Origin: Stramonita haemastoma
Lineage: Eukaryota; Mollusca; Gastropoda; Neogastropoda; Muricidae
NCBI GenBank assembly: GCA_030674155.1
Contig: CM060329.1
Coordinates: 22,877,300-22,902,910, forward strand
Length of the DNA: 25,611 bases
Reading direction: 5' to 3'
Both the position numbers and the translations under genes were made by a program. The notes beneath the pieces were generated by a model that had not been told where the DNA came from, made no database searches, and saw nothing but the letters and a program-made list of their open reading frames with translations. The stretch's first letter is position 1. Each line of letters starts with the position of its first letter. Positions 8,407 to 18,908 of this stretch are shown here, piece by piece.

Positions 8407-8748
8407 CAAGACTGGTTGCTCACATAAAGAATCGGACAAGGACAGTTGGTTCTCCTCTTGTAAATGTTTATGTCTGAAAAATCTATAATGTTGCTACCCT
8501 ATAAATGGCTATAGAAGCAGCCTTGTGCGTTAAGGTTAAGAGCTCTGGGATTAAATACATCCAAAACAGGATTTCACTCTGAATGTTGCTACCCTATAAA
8601 TGGCTATAGAAGCAGCGTTGTACATTTAAGGTTAAGAGCTCTGGGATTAGATACATCCAAAACAGGATTTCATTCTGACACATCCACACAGTTCCCATGC
8701 CCTATATGTGGTGCCCAAAAGGAAGACAAAATCCACTTTTTGCAAGTC
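8407..8748 (+). repeat. dispersed repeat, right-hand part, with 94-bp tandem duplication
   Basis: CAAGACTGGTTGCTCACATA and GGACAAGGACAGTTGGTTCT match copy 1. A module beginning ATGTTGCTACCCTATAAATG and ending near AACAGGATTTCA occurs at 8491-8578 and again directly at 8583-8674. A third copy lies at 8987-9085, beyond the LINE fragment. It ends with CCACACAGTTCCCATG and GTGGTGCCCAAAAG. Confidence 0.75.
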
Positions 8749-8749
8749 A

Positions 8750-8946
8750 TACAATGATCTATCTCTATCTGTCCCATAGTCTGGCGACCGTGGGGGCGCC
8801 CCTGAAGACTTGACAACCAGGTTCCTCCATCCCTCTCTCTGTTCTGCCTTTCTCAAAATTTTGTTGAGTTCTAGGGCTGTCCATTCTCTGATGTTGTCCT
8901 TCCATCTCTCCCTTGGGTCTGCCTCTTTTTCTTCCTCGCTAGACAG
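8750..8946 (-). pseudogene. LINE ORF2 C-terminal fragment (RW.DNI.EWT type)
   Basis: Read on the minus strand from 8946, the translation gives RKRGRPK, a one-base frameshift near 8906, then ERWKDNIREWTALEL, followed by REGWRNLVVKSSGAPPRSP. This is the characteristic carboxyl end of a widespread class of invertebrate non-LTR retrotransposon reverse transcriptases (GRPR-RWEDNI-EWTG pattern). Only the last ~65 codons are present, so there is no catalytic domain. The fragment sits inside a set of homologous repeat copies (8459-8745 to its left, 8956-9130 to its right), which indicates insertion into, or capture by, that repeat. The clade (RTE, CR1 or other) is not decided. Confidence 0.7.
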
Positions 8947-8949
8947 TGC

Positions 8950-9130
8950 CTTGCAGTATTGTAAACGCTTATGTCTGAAAAATCTATGTTGCTACCCTAT
9001 AAATGGGTATAGAAGCAGTCTTCTACGTTTAAAGTTAAGAGCTCTGGGATTAAATCTATCCAAAACAGGATTTCATTCTGTCACATCCACACAGTCCCCA
9101 TGTGTGGTGCCCAAAACAAAGACGAAGACC
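8950..9130 (+). repeat. dispersed repeat module, third copy
   Basis: TGTAAACGCTTATGTCTGAA, ATGTTGCTACCCTATAAATG and CCAAAACAGGATTTCATTCT repeat the series seen at 8459-8690, ending CCACACAGTCCCCATG and GTGGTGCCCAAAAC as at 8683-8717. Confidence 0.75.
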
Positions 9131-10100
9131 ACTTATGTGATGCTTTTAAATAAGAAATATTGAAAAACAATGATTCATTTTTTAAATCTAGTCCGAAGAT
9201 GACACCTATTGATAAGATCCTTTGCAAAGTTTGCCGCCATAGATTGGGATTGTAAAAGAAAAACGTTTCAGTGACACGTGTTTCAAGAAGATTAATGTCA
9301 GGTTCTTTCATTTAAGGAATGTTTTCACATTTGAACTGAGCTTAAATGATTGGTAGTTGTCATGTGGTCGAATAACAGTTTTGCCTCCATATCTGTTTTC
9401 ACATAAAATTAATACCGACTTTATATAAAAGCGTGAAAAGGATATAGGAATATGTCGACTTGTAGTTATACCACACCAGACTTCCAGGGATGCACTGGAG
9501 TTATCAAAATAGCCTTGTTTATGATTTGTAAATCGTCATCTGGAGGGTTTACCCAACTGACTCTATTATGTCTGCAAATTGATTACGATTTTTCTCCCAG
9601 ATGCTATCAATGTTTTTTCGTTTGTTTCGTTTTTTGCAAGGGATAAAAAGCAAATATAGCGAAGTTTGCAAATGCTTTGGGCAGAAGATTTCAAGACAGA
9701 AAAACGCTTTCAATGAAAAAAGAAGGGGTACTACCAGTGAAGCACATGTGATGAAACAAATCAGTGTTATTCTTGTTGCCCATTATGTCATAGGGTGTAT
9801 TTTGTTCACTCTTTGAATTTTCAGCTGGTTCCAGGTGCTCTGTGATATTTTTGTAAACCAGTGTCCGCCTGTTTCTATTCCTTATCTGGCAGGTCATGTT
9901 ACTGAAGTGCTGCAAACCTTCCTCTCCATAAGATGCGTAATTCAACCTTGACTGATCACAGAAACTTTCCAAGCAGACTTAACACACAACCTTTTCACAG
10001 GAACGTCTTTAGACTCTACAAACATTTAAACTTTTTAAAAATCAAAACTACATATTCGAAACTGCATTATAGAGCATGTTAAAAACATTCAAAACATTAA
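9131..10100. other. gene-free stretch, no recognised element
   Basis: AT-rich sequence with no repeat family or protein that I recognise. A 93-codon minus-strand open frame at 9691-9972 has ordinary amino-acid composition, but neither strong splice signals nor a known match supports it. Confidence 0.5.
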
Positions 10101-10170
10101 AATCAAATCAAATCTTTTTGTGTATCGCCCAGCCAACCACAAAAGGCTATATCGGGGCTGTCACCTTTTA
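10101..10170 (-). mobile_element. I-like LINE or partner SINE 3' tail
   Basis: On the minus strand: GACAGCCCCGATATAGCC, then GTGGTTGGCTGGGCGATACA, then a (GATTT)n tail ending near 10101. This matches in plan the end at 12831-12890 (GGGCTGTCAC, GCCGACCGCACTAGCCAT in plus sense), so the two share a 3' end recognised by the same machinery. No coding sequence is attached. Confidence 0.6.
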
Positions 10171-10609
10171 ATTTTTGTTTAATCTCTGATTAATTTTGCG
10201 CGTATTACATAGATAACTAAAACATCCACACACCGTTGCGATGATTAAGGTGTTTTGTTTCCCTCCCTGATTCTTGCCAGCTAAATTAAACGACTTTATG
10301 ATTGATCTAATCACAGGTGGTAATGACCATCAAACTCTGCTGGAAAATACTTTTTTCATACTCGTCAGATTTATGTATTGATAAGCATACTGTTTTGTTA
10401 CGATTCCTACCTTTGATGGAAAGACAAAATCACTATTGACCTTTGAAAAGGACTTCAATAAGGAAGTCGACAGCTAAATTATCAGCTCAAAACATTTCCT
10501 TGGCGATGAATTGATCTAAAACAGTTAATATGTACACTCAAATAGAATACAATTAAAATGCAAATTCACACGCTCATTGAAACTTTGATGAATATTTCAA
10601 GTTTACAGA
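10171..10609. other. gene-free stretch
   Basis: AT-rich sequence. I see no gene or repeat that I recognise. Confidence 0.5.
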
Positions 10610-12470
10610 AATGTTAAAAAGCGAAGAGGTAGCACTCAGCCAGTCACTAGCCAGAACCAAGAAGGGAAACTAGCCAAGCCGAGAGCCAGGCATCGCGACA
10701 ACACCCCTGCTACTACAGTTTCTTCTACAACCCAACATAAACGCAATCGTCAATTCCGTCGCTGCCTCATACTGTCACCAGAAACCTGCCAAGTAGTAAA
10801 CCTCTCTGATGAAATACTGACTGAAGCACAAATCAAGGTACTGGCACTTGGCCCAAAGTTCTGTCCCACTTCCAAAATCTTACAATGAGCTGGAACTATT
10901 TGAAAATATCATGGAAGGAAACAGAGGCCTCCGCCTTAAATAATTCTTTTACAATGAAAACACATCCACCAGACCTCAATTCTACAAACGAACCCTGTGG
11001 CAACCCCCAAGAGGACGTGACCAGTCACTGGAGGCTGACTTGTCTGACCTTTGAAAATCTTAACTCGGTCTTACATCCCACTGTCTCCCAGATTCCAGAA
11101 CCTCAACAAAAAAGAGCAGATGGCCATCGAACAGTTGTGAAATCAGGTTCTTAACAGATCAACTCGCATCTCACCTGCTGATAAAAGTGGATCTATTGTA
11201 GTCCAAAATCTAGAGGAACATAAAGAAGCCACCAACCAACTCAGCAATCAAACTATCTACAAATCCCTCCCCTTGGACACAACCAAAACCATTGCAGAGA
11301 AATGCTCTATGGGAAAAACTCCTGGAGAACCAAACCATCCACGACAACTGTTTTAAGTGAGACATGGCAGATTTAGATAGGATAAAGACACTTTACTTTT
11401 ATCGCCTGCCCAAAATTTGTAAAAGTCTACAGTTCCCCCCTCTCCCCCCAAAGAAGACCCATTGTGTCCGGAATTGGTGACCAACAGAAAAACTTTCGGA
11501 GTTGGTGGACCACTGGTTACAACCCACAGTGAAGGCTTTAACCTCCTATATCCAGGACATAACACACTTCCTGCAAATATTGGAAAGCTGGAAACAGAAA
11601 TTTGAGCCGCTTCCTCCAGACTCACTCTTTGTCACATTAGATGTGGCGCGACTTTACTCAAATATTCCACATCCTGAAGTGACAACTCTCTGAAAGAAAC
11701 CCTCACCTCATCTCCCCAACAGACTAACACAATGCCTTCCCTTGGATGTATTACTAGAAATTGTCCAACACATCCTACAAAACAATGTCCGAGTTTGAGG
11801 GAAACTTCTTCCACCAGCAGCAGGGCACAGCTATGGGCACCCCTATGGTCCCCTCCATAGCAAACATCTTCATGGGATCACTGGAGGGACGCCTTTTGTC
11901 AGCTTCCCAATGGTGTGTGGGGACTGATGTATGGCGTCGATACATAGACAACATCGCCTTACTTTGGCGGGAGGGGGGGAGGACAACTTGCGCCAATTTC
12001 TTCCAATTCACAGCAAACTATGAGACATCCAGCATCCTCTTCCTGGACGTCAGTATCAGCATCTCTCCTGACTAAGGCCACATCAGCACTGACCTCCCTC
12101 CACACCAAGGACACTGATGCTGGCATGACCCTGCCCTTCAGCTCCTGCCATCCAAGACACTGTGTATGTACGCAGTATCCCATACAGCCAGTGTCAGAAT
12201 CCGGAGGATCTGCTCATCTGATGCCACGTCCCACCACCGCAGCCAGGAACTGTGCAATAAACTGGGTAGAAGAGGTTATCCTAGGTAACTCCTCAAAGCA
12301 GCAGTCAACAGAGTATCAAACCTACCCCTACAGGATACACTCACCTATAAGAAGAACAAATCCACAGAGCAGCGAACCCCTTACATCGTGACCCACAACC
12401 CAGCAATCCACCCCTCAGCAAGTGGCTGAAGGACAATCTCCACATCCTTCACTCAAGCCAGAGCGCTTGA
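10610..12470 (+). pseudogene. Penelope-like element reverse transcriptase, decayed, no GIY-YIG domain
   Basis: Translation in shifting frames follows the Penelope-like order. The N-terminal part reads CQVVNLSDEILTEAQIKVL (about 10790) and LGPKFCPT (10849), then WQPPRGRDQSLEADLSDL (about 10998). The reverse transcriptase shows LPKICK (11405-11422), RPIVSGIG with a frame break near 11450, LSELVDHWLQP (from 11490), motif A LDVARLYSNIPH (11637-11672), motif B GTAMGTPM (about 11825) with ANIFMG, motif C YIDN at 11941-11952 and ILFLDV (12032). The thumb region reads IRRICSSD (about 12202), KKNKSTEQRTPYIVTHNPAI (about 12349) and KWLKDNLHILHSSQS. Motif C is normally Y-x-D-D, so the second Asp is lost. 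There are many stops and frameshifts. The C-terminal GIY-YIG endonuclease that Penelope elements usually carry is absent; the match stops at about 12470. These enzymes copy element RNA at chromosome breaks or ends. This copy is dead. Confidence 0.85.
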
Positions 12471-12479
12471 GGAAGCAGC

Positions 12480-12800
12480 CCCCTCTCCCCCTATTGTGGG
12501 AGAAGGAAACTGCATGAATCTAAAAGGACTGTAATGCCACCAGAATTCCTGCTCCACTACTACCAAACGATGCTGGACTGCCAGGAGCTTTAAGTGTGCC
12601 TCTTTCAGGTTGGGACGGATCTGAAAAAGTTTGTTGTCCATCTGAGCAGTCCACTCCTCCTGTAAGAGGGAGTTCGTGTATTGTTCGCTTCTAGGTTTCA
12701 GATCTGTGAACGGCACCATGGACCCGGAAACCTCCTGCTCCATGGCACACCTGGCGAGTCGGTCAACCGTTTCGTTGCCCCGAATAGTTATGCTGCTTAA
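12480..12800 (-). pseudogene. I-like LINE ribonuclease H C-terminal fragment
   Basis: On the minus strand the frame reads IRGNETVDRLARCAM (plus about 12735-12780), the closing part of an RNase H domain in which GxxGNExAD-type sequence carries the last catalytic Asp, followed by VPFTDLKP, EEWTAQMDNKLFQIRPNL and a degenerate end. This pattern (NKLxxIxPxL after a TDxKP block) is typical of I-like non-LTR elements that encode RNase H. The usual H(V/I)GI preceding the GNE is broken at about 12787, where unrelated sequence begins. The reverse transcriptase is missing. It points towards the end of the Penelope remnant, with the border near 12470-12480. Confidence 0.7.
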
Positions 12801-12814
12801 TAAATGCATGACAA

Positions 12815-13035
12815 TACCCAATCCAATCTAATGATGTTGCTTAGAGCCCCGCCGACCGCACTAGCCATCTCAGGGCTGTCACGTCGTCACATTTTAAAAC
12901 TCATATTAAACGTGTGCGACTATATACAGTTAACACGGGGTATAAAACCAACTCGACTGTCCTTACTTGTATCGACGCCCTGGTCAACCATAAGGGTCAG
13001 CCAGGACGGCCACCATGTCATGGGAAAACCACATC
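12815..13035 (-). mobile_element. I-like LINE 3' untranslated end and tail
   Basis: Minus strand: TGGTTGACCAGGGCGTCGAT, a ~90-bp AT-richer block, then GACAGCCCTGAGATGGCTAG, TGCGGTCGGCGGGGCTCTAA, GCAACA and an ATTGGATTGGG tail near 12815-12830. I recognise the GCGGTCGGCGGGGC..TAAGC(A)ACA ending as the common end of mollusc LINEs of the I group. It lies directly upstream (minus sense) of the RNase H fragment, so two truncated insertions in the same orientation are stacked. Confidence 0.65.
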
Positions 13036-14373
13036 GATCACATTTCGTATTTGCATATAGCAATTTTTAAAACTTAAAAATACCATAATTTGGGCCACTT
13101 TTAGGCCCATGTCTACCATAAATGGAATTGTGTCTGAGCAGCCAAGCTTTGTGAACTTTCTCATTGTGAAGGTCACCAGTTACTGATCTCCAGTCCAACA
13201 TTGTCGAACTATGCACGCCCACAAAAAACCACAACAGATTGACAACCAGAAAAAACTGCTGTTTATCTACATGTCTACCCAACACCATCTAAAATCATGA
13301 TGACAACATATTGCAATGTCAAATGTCGACACAAACTTTTGTTAGTATTTCATTCTTTTATTCATTTCATTCATTTTCTTATTATCCCTTTAGGGGATAT
13401 CGAGTATTTTACATCAAGAAACAAAAACCTAGTTAAAAACATCCATGCACCATGTAACTAGATATTTTAACACAGTGCCAGAGAACAAACATCTTTTTTC
13501 TGTTTGCATATTTTAAAGTCTTTGAACATTGTTTATGTGTTATTTCCAATAGTATTAACCATTAAACAAGCAAGGAGAAAATACATACAAGGACTTCCTA
13601 GAACTGTCGGAACAAGAAGGCTTTGACAGATTTGGTATGGCAAACTTTGTCAACGAACATTAGACCGATTGGACTGCATTGTGGATTAATTCCCTTTCGA
13701 TTAAAAAAAATGCCAGTAGGGGTAGGGGGGTGGGGGTTGGTTCAATTTTCTGTCCAGTACTTAACTTTTCTTAAACCATAGCCAGTACATAAATGAAAGT
13801 CTATCAAATAGTCACAGCAAACAAAGATATGTCAGATTATAAGTGAATACCTGAAAATGCACAACATGAATAACGGAGCAAAGAACTAACCTTTAAAAGT
13901 AAGGGATATTACCGTGGAAAAGCTTAAGGGAGAGATGTGACCCCTTTCTCTCCTAAAAAGCGGGAGTCAGGGAGTTGCGCCCCCTGAAGCTGAAGATTTT
14001 TTTTTCTAAAATTAGACAAAGTTTCTCATGAAATGAAAACCTCTCATGAGTGGAAGTATTTAAAATCCCTTTACTGGCTAAAAATAACCCAGTCATGAAA
14101 AAAGTGTCAGCAGCACTGTTGTGCCAGGAAATCTTTCAACATGTGTGGCATTGTGAGCATAGGCTGAAGACTTTTTCCCCCATTAGATAAGTATAGGTTC
14201 ATACAGACCTCTCAGAATAGGATTCACAGACTTTTCAAAGAGTTTTCTAGAGGATTTTTAAGACATGCATGTGAGTGATTCATATAGTATTACATCTGTA
14301 GCTTACACACGCTAATTATATCGTTGATTGCCACCCAATATAGAATTTATTAATACTTATGCATAAAAGCTCC
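13036..14373. other. gene-free stretch with a small tail-like palindrome
   Basis: No gene is recognised. At 13350-13398 a minus-strand series TATCCCCTAAAGGGATA (a palindromic stem) followed by AAGAAAATGAATGAATG-like tandem sequence looks like another retroposon tail. Around 13985-14070 and 14160-14240 two loosely similar blocks begin CTGAAGA and contain CCTCTCA, perhaps an old duplication. Confidence 0.45.
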
Positions 14374-14395
14374 GCGTGTGGTGGTGTGTGTGTGG

Positions 14396-14431
<36 letters not shown>
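14374..14431. repeat. (GT)n microsatellite
   Basis: Impure GTGGTG start, then about 38 bp of nearly perfect GT. Confidence 0.95.
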
Positions 14432-14887
14432 TAGTGGTTGTGGGGTGAGTTCAAATCTACTCTTTTTGTATTAGTAATAATTTCAAAGTACACCAAAATG
14501 AATATAAAAGAACACACCGAAACACTTCCTTTTTTCCTCGCGATGTTTGGAGATTTCATTTAGTCATTTCAGCCATCCATCTAGTTTGTATGATGTGTCA
14601 TTGTAGTCTCTATTTCATGGACAATAAAATATGCATTCTTTAGGATTCATTGATTGATACATTCGTCTGTGTTTTTGGTTGCCCTAGTGTCTGGTGTACT
14701 GACTCATTTAATCATTTCATTTCCCACAGTCATACCTCCCTCCCCGAGTCCCAATCAGCTCCCTGCATTCCGCATACATCTTCTCCACACAAGTTTTCCC
14801 AATTTTGTGTTGTTTCCATGTTATCTAATATTCTAAACAAATACTTTATTCATATATCTTTTAGTTTCTTCTTAATTAATTGGTACC

Positions 14888-14950
14888 AGAGAGAGAGAGG
14901 GAGAGAGAGAGGGGGGAGATAGAGGGGTAGAGAGAAGGGGAGAAGAGAGA

Positions 14951-15010
<60 letters not shown>

Positions 15011-15035
15011 GAGAGAGAGGAGAGAGAGAAGAGAG
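14888..15035. repeat. (GA)n-rich compound microsatellite
   Basis: GA runs broken by GG and GAA steps over about 148 bp, with a GAGAGAGG higher-order rhythm at 14990-15030. It lies close to the 3' end of the adjoining LINE fragment. Confidence 0.95.
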
Positions 15036-15055
15036 AATGGCTTCATGAGTAATAA

Positions 15056-16050
15056 TTAACAGGAAAGATTTCTTATTAACAGGAAAGACTTCTTATCTCC
15101 ATTTTCCTGTCAAGAATATAGTCCAGGGGAAGTGCGGATTTGTCTTTTTGAAGATGCTAATGCACATTTTACCGATCAGTATTAGGTGATTAATAAAGGC
15201 GTGATGCTTTTTCAGCTCTGACAATCTTTCAATACCAAATAATTTGTCTGTGTTGAAAGTTTATACGAAATATTTGTTTCTAATAGAATTATTTGTTCGA
15301 TGTGTTTCCATAGTTCCTGTACAACTGGACAGTCACTGAAAAAATGTTCAATGAAATTGGTGGTGTTTATACAGTATGAGCACTTATTGGTGTCTGTTAC
15401 TTTCATTTTACTTAATAGAATGTTAGTAGGGTAAATGTTGTGTAATATTTTCCAGTGCAACACTCTAAGTCTAGTTTCCCTTGAAACTGTTGCTGCTCTG
15501 CTCCATGCTGATTTATCTAGATGGATTCCAATTTTCTTAGCCAAAAAAAATATGCAGACGGGTAAACCTTTTCTTTATCTACAGCTAGTATTTGTTAATT
15601 TGTTTCTGTTTAGCATTATACATAACAGCTGGACAGGTTTGAGACTTTATTTCGATTTCACTCTGTTGGATCCACTGTTTCCAAGATGTGGGAATAGAGT
15701 TAAATAAAGCATTGTATTCAAAGAGTGTGCTTGCCCTGTTTTGTCCAATACGGTCTTGAATTTCTACTAAAGACAAATGTCTATGCTCATGTTCATGATT
15801 TATATAATTGATTTTTTCAATACCCTTACTTTGCCATTTCTTAAAGAAACAGTACATTACCTTTGTACTTTATCAAAAAATAATGGAAGAGAAGCTGGGA
15901 TTGAAAGTTGGTGTGGTTAGCATCAGCAGACTGACATGTCACTTTGCTGTCTAGGTAGGTAGTAAAAGCTTTATTCCAAAAATCGGTTTTTATTTCTTCA
16001 AGATGTAAAATTTGATCTACAATTAAAATAACATATTCTGTCTTCATTGG
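15056..16050 (-). pseudogene. L1/Tx1-like LINE ORF2 C-terminal region, disabled
   Basis: On the minus strand from about 16047: TDFWNKAFTTYLDSK, LLFHYFLIKYKGNVLFL, then KKWQSKGIEKINYI (about 15837), FNSIPTSWKQWI (about 15690), and after a frame change LRVLHWKILHNIYPTNILL (about 15465), a Cys/His finger with C-x2-C-x10-H-x4-C (CSYC...HFFSDC), and a further shifted end reading KMCISIFKK near 15155. This is the connection and zf-RVT region that closes ORF2 of L1/Tx1-clade non-LTR elements. The three open blocks are in three different frames and the catalytic reverse transcriptase and endonuclease are absent, so it is a dead 5'-truncated copy. The left part holds a short direct repeat (TTAACAGGAAAGAYTTCTTA) at 15056-15095. 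Confidence 0.78.
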
Positions 16051-16599
16051 CTATCTTTTGCATGTGCAACTTGGTATGGTCCACCAGTTTTCTTGTTGCC
16101 TTGGGTCGCTTATTCTGCCTATATTTCAAATCTACTCCTTACAATAGCAGTCTTGCCTTATTCCAATTTGTTCTTTGACAGACAAGTATCACTAGACTGT
16201 TTAATTTGGCATTTCACTAATAACTCATGAACATCTCCAATTGTTCATTAATTCACATTGATTGCATGTGTGCCTGTGGGTTGTGAGAGGGATGGTTTGA
16301 ATATTTCAAGTAAATAAAAAAAAGTTAAGTCGAAAATCATTTAGTAAAAAGAAAATCTCTGAAGTTCACAACTGTCTCTTAATAAAGCTGGATTCCACAT
16401 TTACCGATTTAGTCAGAAAAAGAATGCCGCACTGGGGACGAAAATGTCCACATGTGGAAACCAAAAGTACAATCACTGGTCTTGATCATAGTGTTTTTTG
16501 TGTTGTTTTTTTTATATATAAGTCTCCACATAATTTCGTGTAGAACAAGTGTTCGGCACCAGTTGCGTCCAATTTATTTAGTATGTGTTTTATAACAGT
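16051..16599. other. gene-free stretch
   Basis: AT-rich sequence. It may contain eroded sequence of the LINE to its left (a minus-strand reading near 16130-16190 is suggestive only). The 12-bp palindrome TCCACATGTGGA is at 16448-16459. No gene is recognised. Confidence 0.45.
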
Positions 16600-16815
16600 T
16601 CTAGTCCAAACAGTGTCAAATCTTGGTCCGTCCAGACCACGTATGCTCTGAAAAGTCAGCTTCTGCTTCAAACTCCTGCCCACCATTGCTTGCACGTGAA
16701 TGCGTTTTATCACAGGCGCAGCAAAAACACTGGTTTGGTTTGTTGTTACTTTGTTCATCTAGCTTCCTGCTAAGCTTTTGTTTGTTACACGGGATTTATT
16801 GCATAGTTATTTTTA
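16600..16815 (+). repeat. dispersed repeat pair D, copy 1
   Basis: It aligns in the same orientation with 19284-19505. Shared stretches include AGCTTCTGCTTC, TTTATCACA, AAAACAC then TTTTGTTT-like sequence, TTACTTTGTT, and a TTATTGCATAGTTA-like end. Similarity is lost on both sides, so the element is about 215 bp. Nature unknown. Confidence 0.55.
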
Positions 16816-17575
16816 TATGCTTGCTTGTTTTTCATGGGGTCGTTTGTCACATGTCTTAATTTGGTTATTTTCAGCAGGATTCAAAATCTTGATTGTAGTA
16901 TTACTTTTTAAAATATTTGATTTATTTCGAAAATCACCAATACAGAGTTCTATTTGAAACGAAAGGAACTTTACCCATACACTCGTCCGTTTCTTCTGTA
17001 TTCCGTATCTTCCTTTCTTTTCTTTCCTCTTTATTTTTTTATTTTACTTTTTTTGTTTTTTGGTTTCTTGCCTCTGTTCTCCCTCCTTCCCACCTCCCCC
17101 CGCCCCCCCCCCCCCCCCCCTTTTTTTTTTTTTATTCCGTTCTTCCCACTTTTCCAATCTCTGATTTCTTTGTTCTTTGCTGCCATTTTTTGGTTTTGTT
17201 CATTTCTCCAAATTGACCTTTACTTTGGTTGCTTTTGCTCGTTGTTCTTGTGTTCCTACTACTTTCCGTCTTGTTATTAAACTTCTGTTTTCTTTGCGTT
17301 TTCTTCTTTTTTCCATCCCGTTTTTTTCCTTTGTCTTTATAGTACTTTTCCTGTCAGAGTTCTTTCATGTTAAACTTTTACTCGCGTTTCTTTTGGCTTC
17401 TTTTAGCTTGGGGCTATTTTGCATTTTCTTATGCTGCGGGTTTTTTTATCAACCGACAGTTCTGCTCTACACAAGATAAAAACGCTAAGAATGAAGGAAT
17501 GTGTATGGACAATCTTCCGTCCTTGTATGCATCCATGCACGTATGTCTGTTTGTATGCATATTCTCTCCATTAAG
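16816..17575. other. T/C-rich low-complexity stretch with poly-C/poly-T
   Basis: A strongly pyrimidine-rich plus strand from 16980 to 17480, including 18 C at 17103-17120 directly followed by 13 T. The overlapping Phe/Leu/Ser open frames through here reflect that composition, and I do not call them as genes. Confidence 0.75.
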
Positions 17576-17637
17576 CACACACACGCGCACACACGCACGC
17601 ACACACACAGCGCTCGCCGCACACACACACACACACA
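17576..17637. repeat. (CA/CG)n compound microsatellite
   Basis: CA with CG steps over about 62 bp. The minus-strand reading gives Val-Cys-Ala runs. Confidence 0.9.
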
Positions 17638-17877
17638 ATACACAAAATAATCATCTTGGTAACTGCATTTCCCATTAACCCCACCTTTCTATATTTAAAC
17701 CAGTATCTATTTTGATAAAATTGATATCCCCCCCTCTTCTCTTACAAAAAAATGCCCATTCCCTATTCTTGCTCTCATACTCACTCGCACAGATGACTTG
17801 CCCATAACTTTTTATGATCCTTCCCACATACAGCTATCCATCCCGCCCCTTCCGTATAACTCACTTTTACCCTATAA

Positions 17878-18841
17878 CCCCACCCACCCCCCAAATACTC
17901 TTCCACAATTAAAAACACCAAAAACAAAAGTTCGTTTCTGTGTCCACCTTGTATCATGATATCCACCTGCCTTTTGTGTCCACATTTGGGGCCAGGTTAA
18001 AGAAATAAAGGTTAGTGTAAAGGTCAGTGTTAATAATCAACATTAGTTACTGGGAAAGGGCTGTCGGTCAGCTGGCTTTTCTGCCTGTATGCATGCATGC
18101 ATGTGGACACAATGGCAAATAGACACAATGGTACCTAGCTTCTGACACATTTTTTAAATGTTTCATCAAAATCACAAACAACCTATCCTATCAAAAAGCC
18201 ATGGTTGTTTCTGGTGCTTTTTTGATTAAACTTCAATTTCCATTTTCCAGTTCTGTATTCAGCTCACTGGTTTCTGGTTGCCTCAAATTGGCTCCAGGTG
18301 TTTTCAAAAGAACAAAAATTGAGCAGATAAATAAAGACAAAAAGTCCAAAGGTACGTTACTTTTCGCTTATTCCTTGCATTTCCCATCTGTTTAATTACT
18401 TTCCATCTATGAAATCAGCGATTCCCAGTCTACTGTAATTTTGAAAATTGTGTCCGTTTCCAAAAGAATAAGTTGAATTTATGAACAGAAATGGTTATTA
18501 GTCCAAAATAAAACTACTCTAAAACAGCCACTCTTTTATGTGCTAACCTTTTATTCCCACTTTCCTAGCCATACACATCATACCCCTTTCTTCTGACCAA
18601 AGAAAGCAGTAGGTAAACGAAAGGAATTTGCCCCAAATAAAATGTATGCAAAAAATTGTGCTCTTTGGTTTGCTAACCTTTCAATTCTATTTCCAATAAC
18701 CTAGTCATACATAACCTACCCCCTCCTTCGAATTATTTTCCCTTTAGCATCCTCTTCTACAAAAACTTTGATTCCCCTTTTCTTCCCCTCCCCCCCCCAC
18801 AAAAAAAAATCGATACCACATGCACATGTACTCCCGCAGAC

Positions 18842-18873
<32 letters not shown>

Positions 18874-18908
18874 ACACACACACACACGACACACGCACAC
18901 ACACACAC
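17878..18908 (+). repeat. long dispersed repeat, copy B (partner at 7000-8065)
   Basis: Direct partner of copy A about 10.9 kb to the left, in the same order throughout: GGGGCCAGGTTAAAGAAATA, GGGCTGTCGGTCAGCTGGCT, GTGTTTTCAAAAGAACAA, CCGTTTCCAAAAGAAT, TTTTATTCCCACTTTCCTAG, AATTATTTTCCCTTT, ending in a CA tract. It carries TGCATGCATGCATG where copy A has TGCATGCATCATG. No protein is encoded. Confidence 0.75.
18841..18908. repeat. (CA)n microsatellite
   Basis: CA with a few interruptions. It corresponds in position to the CA tract at 8000-8065 of copy A. Confidence 0.95.

Noticed and set aside
9691..9972. 93-codon minus-strand frame with two N-glycosylation-like sites
   Set aside because: Composition is normal, but there is no recognised family, no strong splice sites, and such lengths occur by chance in six frames of 25 kb.
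13067..13288. 73-codon minus-strand frame next to the LINE 3' end
   Set aside because: No recognisable motif; AT-rich surroundings and no supporting signals.
14374..14559. His-Thr repeat protein on the minus strand
   Set aside because: It is the translation of the GT microsatellite.
16917..17480. Overlapping hydrophobic open frames resembling membrane proteins
   Set aside because: They come from a pyrimidine-rich strand that codes for Phe, Leu and Ser in every frame, with poly-C and poly-T inside.
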